In this document: positions 4,255-8,611 of the stretch, piece after piece
How the letters are laid out: each line of letters starts with the position of its first letter
Numbering within the stretch: position 1 is the stretch's first letter
NCBI GenBank assembly: GCA_007695205.1
Contig: REEF01000303.1
Location: 1 to 8,611, forward strand
Reading direction: 5' to 3'
DNA: 8,611 nucleotides
Source of the DNA: Planctomycetaceae bacterium
GTDB taxonomy: Bacteria > Planctomycetota > Planctomycetia > Pirellulales > Pirellulaceae
The notes under the pieces: generated by a model
The model's input: only the letters and a program-made list of their open reading frames with translations
What the model was told of the DNA's origin: nothing
Databases searched by the model: none
Made by a program: the position numbers and the translations under genes

Positions 4255-7200
4255 ATGCTTTCTTACCATCGCAATGTGGTATGCCGCAAACCGGTATGTG
4301 TTCTTCTTTTGATCGCTGCCTGCGGTTCGACTTTGTTTGCCAGTACTCTGGATCGGCCTCATATCGTCGTTTTCTTGTCCGACGATCATACCTGGCGGGA
4401 TTCGTCGCTGTACGGTTCGACCGAGATCGATACGCCGCACATGGAACGACTGGCTCGGGACGGGATGACCTTCGATCGGGCGTTTGTCAACTCGCCGACC
4501 TGCGCTCCGGCTCGCGCCGCGCTGTTGACGGGACTGTACCCAGCCAGCAGCGAAGCCGAGGCCAATCACTCGCGACCCCGCGCCGACATCAAGAAACTGC
4601 CTGCGTATTTCGAGGAACTGGGCTACGAAGTCGTTTCGTTCGGCAAGGTCGGCCACTACGCTCAGACACCCGAATACGGCTTCGATATCGCGAGACATTT
4701 CGGCTACCACGAAGATATCGCCATCGCCAAGGCCATCGAATGGCTCCGCGAGCGTCGCAGTGAAAAGCCGCTCTGTCTGTTCGTCGGCACCAACTGGCCT
4801 CACGTTCCCTGGCCAGACGACGGCAGCGAATTTTCGCCCGACGAACTGCAGGTCCCGCCGACGCATGTCGACAATGCTACCACGCGGCAGTGGCGAGCCC
4901 GCTATTTGGCCGCCGTTCGCATCATGGACGATGAACTCGGCATGGTCTACGACACGGCCCGCGAGAAGCTTGGGAAGAATCTGGTCTTCCTTCACACCAG
5001 CGACCACGGCGCCCAATGGCCTTTTGGCAAGTGGACTCTTTACGAAGATGGCATCCGTACCCCGCTGATCGTCAGTTGGCCTGGAAAGATCCCCGCCGGC
5101 ACGCGCACCGACGCGATGGTGTCGTGGATCGACATTCTGCCGACGTTGGTCGAGACCGCTGGAGGCACGGCGCCGCAGGCCATCGACGGTCGTTCTTTCC
5201 TGCGCGTGCTGCAAGGCGAAACGGACTCGCACCGCGATGCGATCTTCACCACGCACAGCGGAGACGGAAACAACAACGTTTTTCCCATCCGCGCCGTCCG
5301 CACGGACGACGACTGGAAATACATCCGCAACTTGCACCCCGAGTTCCGCTTCCACAGCCATGTGACAAGAAATCACGGTGACAGCGGTTACTGGGACAGT
5401 TGGCTGCGGTCGTCCGTCACGGACCCACAGGCTCGCGAGAAGGTCCGCGCGTACCAGCAACGCCCCGCCGAAGAGCTTTACAATCTGGAGAATGACCCCT
5501 GGGAGCTTTCCAATCTAATCGACGATCCCTCGCACGCCGCCCGCGTCGCCGACCTAGCGAAACGCCTGGATCGATGGATGGAGGACACCGAGGACCCGCA
5601 AGAAGTTTTCGGTACCCCAAGAAAGATGGCCGCCGCCGATCGTCCGAACATCATCACGGTGTTCATCGACGACATGGGTTGGTCGGACCTCTCCTGCTTC
5701 GGCGGCGATGTGGTCGAGACCGAGAATATCGACCGGCTGGCGTCCGAGGGCATTCGCTTTACCCAGTTCTATGTGAATTCGCCGATCTGTTCGCCGTCGC
5801 GAGTCGCGTTGACGACGGGCCAATACCCGCAGCGTTGGCAGATCACCTCCTATCTTGCTCGACGACAACTGAACATCGACCGCGGCATGGCCCAGTGGCT
5901 GGACCCGGCCGCGCCGGTGCTGGCCCGCGAGCTGCAACAAGCCGGTTATGCGACCGGTCATTTTGGGAAATGGCACATGGGTGGGCAGCGCGATGTGAGC
6001 AATGCCCCGCCGATTACCGAGTACGGATTCGATCGCAGCCTGACGAACTTCGAAGGCATGGGAGCCAAGCTGCTGCCGCTAACGCTGACACCTCAGTCCA
6101 AAAAACCGGGTCGTATCTGGCAGGACGCCGTCAAGCTCGGTGGTCCGGTCACGTGGATGCAGCGGTCCGAGATCACCGCCGGCTTCGTCGAAGCGGCGCT
6201 GGCGTTTATCGATCAGGCCGAAGCGACCGGTCAGCCCTTCTTCGTGAACGTCTGGCCCGACGACGTCCACTCGCCCTTCTTCCCGCCACTGGACCGCTGG
6301 GGCGACGACAAGCGAGCCTTGTACTACGGGGTGCTGAAGACGATGGATGAACAGTTGGGCGTGCTGTTCGACCGTATTCGCAACGATGAAGGCCTGCGCG
6401 ACCGCACCCTGATCGTGTTGTGTTCCGACAACGGGCATGAACCGGGCGCTGGCAAGAGCGATCCGCTCCGCGGCGCCAAAACCTGGCTCTACGATGGCGG
6501 AATCCGGTCGCCGCTGATCGTGTGGGGACCCGGTCTACAAGCCGAAGGATCCGCTGGAACGATCGACGATCAGAGCGTTTTCAGCGCGATGGATGTCAAT
6601 CGAGCCTTCTATGCATTGACCGAGACTCACGTGCCTGAGGGGCATTCACTGGATGGCGAGAACGTCCTCCCGGCTATGCTCGGGAAATCGCAGCAAGGCC
6701 GTCGGGCCCCGCTCTTCTTCCGTCGCCCTCCCGATCGTCCCGGCGACAAAGAACGGCCCAATCCCGACCTGGCCGTCCGCGATGGTAAATGGAAATTCCT
6801 GATCAACTACGACGGCAGCGATCCGCAATTATTCGACATCGTGGCCGATGTGTCGGAGTCGGAGAATCTGGTGGCTCAGTTCCCCGAGGTCGTCCAGCGG
6901 CTGAAGCAGGCCGTCTTCGAGTGGAATGCCAGCATGCCGATGGATGCCGGAGATCCGAAATTCGAGGAACAGGCCGATGCCGACGGTGCCCAACTGGAGC
7001 CCAACCAGTTCGTCAATCCGATCGGCGAAGGAGCCGACCCGTGGGTCGTCCGCGATCCGCACGCCGATCGTTACCTGTGGTGCTTTTCCGAAGGCAACCG
7101 CGCCATTGCGATCCATACCAGCCAGCGGCTTACGTCGCTGGGAAGAAAACATGTCGTTTGGCGTGCTCCGGAACGCGGGCCGGTCTCGCGGCAAGTCTGG

Positions 7201-8556
7201 GCGCCGGAACTGCATCTACTGGACGGCAAGTGGCATATCTACTTCGCCGCCTCCGATGGCAAGAACGAGAACCATTTGGCTTACGTCTTGGTTTCCGAAG
7301 ACTCCGATCCCTTGGGCAACTACACACTGCACGGCCCATTAGAGACAGGCGACCGGGCTGGGGAACCGATCTGGGCCATCGACATGACGGTTCTGGAACA
7401 CCAGGGCCGACGTTACGCGTTGTGGTCGGGCTGGGACGAACCGGGCAGCGACCGTCAGTTCCTGTACATCGCCGCGATGGCGTCGCCAACCGAAGTGATT
7501 GCGCCTCGAGTTCGCATGTGCGCCAACGACGATTTTCCCTGGGAATTCACCGAAGACGCCGGACAAGGTCGCGGGTTGAACGAAGGGCCGCAGGTGCTGA
7601 AGACCGATCGAAGGACGTTCGTCCTGTACTCGTGCGGCGCGTCCTGGCTGCCGACCTACAAGCTGGGGCGATTGGAGCTGACCGGCAGCAATCCGTTGGA
7701 CCCGTATGCTTGGGTCAAGCACGATCGCCCTGTCTTCACGTCGACCGAAGCGACCTTCGGCGTCGGCCACTCGTGTTTCGTACCCTCGCCTGACGGTTCG
7801 CAGTTATGGCATGTCTACCATGCCAAGCGCGACCGCCAACCCGGTTGGCGTCGTACGGTTTTTGTTCAGCCGATGGAGATCGGACCGCTGGGCTTTCCCC
7901 GTTTCTTCCGTCCCATCGCCCCCGGTGTCCCGCTCGATCGGCCTGCCGGCGAGCCACCTTTCGCCTCGGCGGAACTGCCTTATTCTTCCGCGCTGGATGC
8001 CGAGTGTGACGATCTTGACGCATGGAGTCCGTATGGGCACCACCAGTCGATCGCGTTCGAGCACGACGGTTTGCATCTCGGTCGCCTTCCGGCACATCCG
8101 ATCAATGACTACCGCAGCGGGGAAAAAGTGATGCTCGATCACCAACTGCCCGCCGATCTGTCCGTCCAAGTCACCATCGATTTCCGCGGCGATGGTCAAG
8201 CACGAGATGCCGGTATCCTGTTTCGCACCACCGGTCCCTCGGTCGGCTATGATGCGCAACGCGGCTATTTCGTGGGGCTTATCCCTAGCACGGGTTTGGT
8301 GATTCTCGGGAAGACCGACGGTCGGCATTGGACCGAACTGGCCCGTAGCGCCACGGACATCGATCCTACAGAACCGCAACGGTTACAAGTCGACGTACGT
8401 GGATCCCACATCACTGCCAAGCACAACGGCCGCCCGACGTTGGTGGCCGAAGATCGCACCTACACCGCGGGCCAAGTGGGTTTGCGCGTCGTCAACACCC
8501 ACGCTGTTTTCTCCGAATTTCGAATCGCCAACGATTTCGTATCTGCCCCGCGATGA
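4255..8556 (+). CDS. Exported four-module enzyme: sulfatase + sulfatase + GH43 glycosidase + C-terminal lectin-like sandwich
   Basis: One uninterrupted frame of 1433 residues. A signal peptide (1-30) has a basic start, the core VCVLLLIAACGSTLFA, and either a cut near LFA-S or a lipobox IAAC (Cys23). Module 1 (33-445) is an S1 sulfatase resembling N-sulfoglucosamine sulfohydrolase: Asp43-Asp44, catalytic CAPAR (83-87), Lys131, SDHG (249-252), Lys259. Module 2 (462-893) is a different, arylsulfatase-A-like S1 sulfatase: Asp472-Asp473, canonical CSPSR (512-516), GKWH (571-574), His672, SDNG (724-727), Lys742. Module 3 (912-1232) is GH43, closest by motif to exo-arabinofuranosidases: base Asp928 in ADPW, WAPELH (982-987), Asp1043 in AIDMT, acid Glu1110 in NEGPQ, His1172. 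Module 4 (1245-1426) is a concanavalin-like beta-sandwich, perhaps CBM66-like. Both sulfatases need formylglycine maturation of their cysteine. Single sulfatases are normally about 450-550 residues. The probable target is a sulfated, pentose-bearing polysaccharide outside the cytoplasm. Domain calls are firm; substrate is inferred. Confidence 0.93.
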   Translation: MLSYHRNVVCRKPVCVLLLIAACGSTLFASTLDRPHIVVFLSDDHTWRDSSLYGSTEIDTPHMERLARDGMTFDRAFVNSPTCAPARAALLTGLYPASSEAEANHSRPRADIKKLPAYFEELGYEVVSFGKVGHYAQTPEYGFDIARHFGYHEDIAIAKAIEWLRERRSEKPLCLFVGTNWPHVPWPDDGSEFSPDELQVPPTHVDNATTRQWRARYLAAVRIMDDELGMVYDTAREKLGKNLVFLHTSDHGAQWPFGKWTLYEDGIRTPLIVSWPGKIPAGTRTDAMVSWIDILPTLVETAGGTAPQAIDGRSFLRVLQGETDSHRDAIFTTHSGDGNNNVFPIRAVRTDDDWKYIRNLHPEFRFHSHVTRNHGDSGYWDSWLRSSVTDPQAREKVRAYQQRPAEELYNLENDPWELSNLIDDPSHAARVADLAKRLDRWMEDTEDPQEVFGTPRKMAAADRPNIITVFIDDMGWSDLSCFGGDVVETENIDRLASEGIRFTQFYVNSPICSPSRVALTTGQYPQRWQITSYLARRQLNIDRGMAQWLDPAAPVLARELQQAGYATGHFGKWHMGGQRDVSNAPPITEYGFDRSLTNFEGMGAKLLPLTLTPQSKKPGRIWQDAVKLGGPVTWMQRSEITAGFVEAALAFIDQAEATGQPFFVNVWPDDVHSPFFPPLDRWGDDKRALYYGVLKTMDEQLGVLFDRIRNDEGLRDRTLIVLCSDNGHEPGAGKSDPLRGAKTWLYDGGIRSPLIVWGPGLQAEGSAGTIDDQSVFSAMDVNRAFYALTETHVPEGHSLDGENVLPAMLGKSQQGRRAPLFFRRPPDRPGDKERPNPDLAVRDGKWKFLINYDGSDPQLFDIVADVSESENLVAQFPEVVQRLKQAVFEWNASMPMDAGDPKFEEQADADGAQLEPNQFVNPIGEGADPWVVRDPHADRYLWCFSEGNRAIAIHTSQRLTSLGRKHVVWRAPERGPVSRQVWAPELHLLDGKWHIYFAASDGKNENHLAYVLVSEDSDPLGNYTLHGPLETGDRAGEPIWAIDMTVLEHQGRRYALWSGWDEPGSDRQFLYIAAMASPTEVIAPRVRMCANDDFPWEFTEDAGQGRGLNEGPQVLKTDRRTFVLYSCGASWLPTYKLGRLELTGSNPLDPYAWVKHDRPVFTSTEATFGVGHSCFVPSPDGSQLWHVYHAKRDRQPGWRRTVFVQPMEIGPLGFPRFFRPIAPGVPLDRPAGEPPFASAELPYSSALDAECDDLDAWSPYGHHQSIAFEHDGLHLGRLPAHPINDYRSGEKVMLDHQLPADLSVQVTIDFRGDGQARDAGILFRTTGPSVGYDAQRGYFVGLIPSTGLVILGKTDGRHWTELARSATDIDPTEPQRLQVDVRGSHITAKHNGRPTLVAEDRTYTAGQVGLRVVNTHAVFSEFRIANDFVSAPR

Positions 8557-8611
8557 TCATAAGCACCCGGCCATATATTTCTTGGTGGAATCGGGCGGAA
8601 GGGGTCGGGAG
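8557..8611. other. Right edge, no gene identified
   Basis: These 55 bases follow the TGA of the fusion gene. No hairpin with a T-run and no identifiable coding segment is visible; frames that stay open to the edge are too short to judge. Confidence 0.4.

Noticed and set aside
4060..5460. A 466-residue minus-strand ORF.
   Set aside because: It lies antisense to the first sulfatase module, whose catalytic motifs are intact on the plus strand; the minus translation has no recognisable domain.
4351..6933. Tandem duplication of one sulfatase.
   Set aside because: The two modules differ in active-site wording (CAPAR versus CSPSR), in the lysine-motif region and in overall sequence; they belong to different subfamilies.
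5626..6950. Second sulfatase as a separate gene starting at the internal ATG.
   Set aside because: No stop codon separates it from module 1, there is no good ribosome site, and it would lack a signal peptide.
1..8611. CRISPR arrays, tRNA or rRNA genes, integrase or transposase genes.
   Set aside because: No regularly spaced direct repeats, no tRNA-like cloverleaf that I could see, and no transposase or integrase motifs on either strand.

Overview
The window looks like chromosomal DNA of a planctomycete (Pirellulaceae/Rhodopirellula-like). Evidence seen: several S1 (formylglycine) sulfatase domains, a HEAT-type sulfatase C-terminus typical of this phylum, two twin-arginine (Tat) secreted sugar phosphate isomerase/epimerase-like proteins, an ECF sigma factor, TTG and GTG starts, and moderately high GC. 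Genus-level placement is inference from family recognition, not a database result.

Layout. Positions 1-417 hold no recognisable gene, only small hairpins and a REP-like motif. Positions 418-852 (+) are the orphan C-terminal HEAT-repeat piece of a sulfatase, without its catalytic domain. It is cut off at its 3' end by a 16-bp tandem duplication and a 99-bp palindromic REP/MITE-like element (28-bp perfect arms, 856-954). Then come two genes on the minus strand: a hydroxypyruvate-isomerase-like TIM-barrel protein with a Tat signal (975-1862) and, upstream of it, an ECF sigma factor (1985-2551). The sigma gene has a TTG start, a good ribosome site, a candidate sigma-70-type promoter and no visible anti-sigma gene beside it. 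Divergent from it is a second, unrelated-sequence Tat-type sugar isomerase/epimerase-like gene (2699-3817, +). The gap 3818-4254 contains a small minus-strand ORF for a probable membrane peptide or gene remnant and a 7-bp inverted repeat just upstream of the last gene.

The last gene (4255-8556, +) dominates the window. It is a single uninterrupted 1433-residue exported polypeptide with four modules in series: an N-sulfoglucosamine-sulfohydrolase-like sulfatase, a different arylsulfatase-A-like sulfatase, a GH43 five-bladed propeller glycosidase (exo-arabinofuranosidase-like) and a C-terminal concanavalin-like beta-sandwich. All the key catalytic residues of the three enzymes appear to be present. 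This all-in-one desulfating and debranching enzyme is the most novel item here.

How the genes may work together (inference): the fusion would strip two kinds of sulfate ester, or one sulfate ester and one sulfamate, and release a terminal pentose from a sulfated polysaccharide outside the cytoplasm. The two exported TIM-barrel proteins could act on released sugars or glycosides, and the ECF sigma could control part of the cluster. No transporter or cytoplasmic sugar pathway is visible in the window to confirm this.
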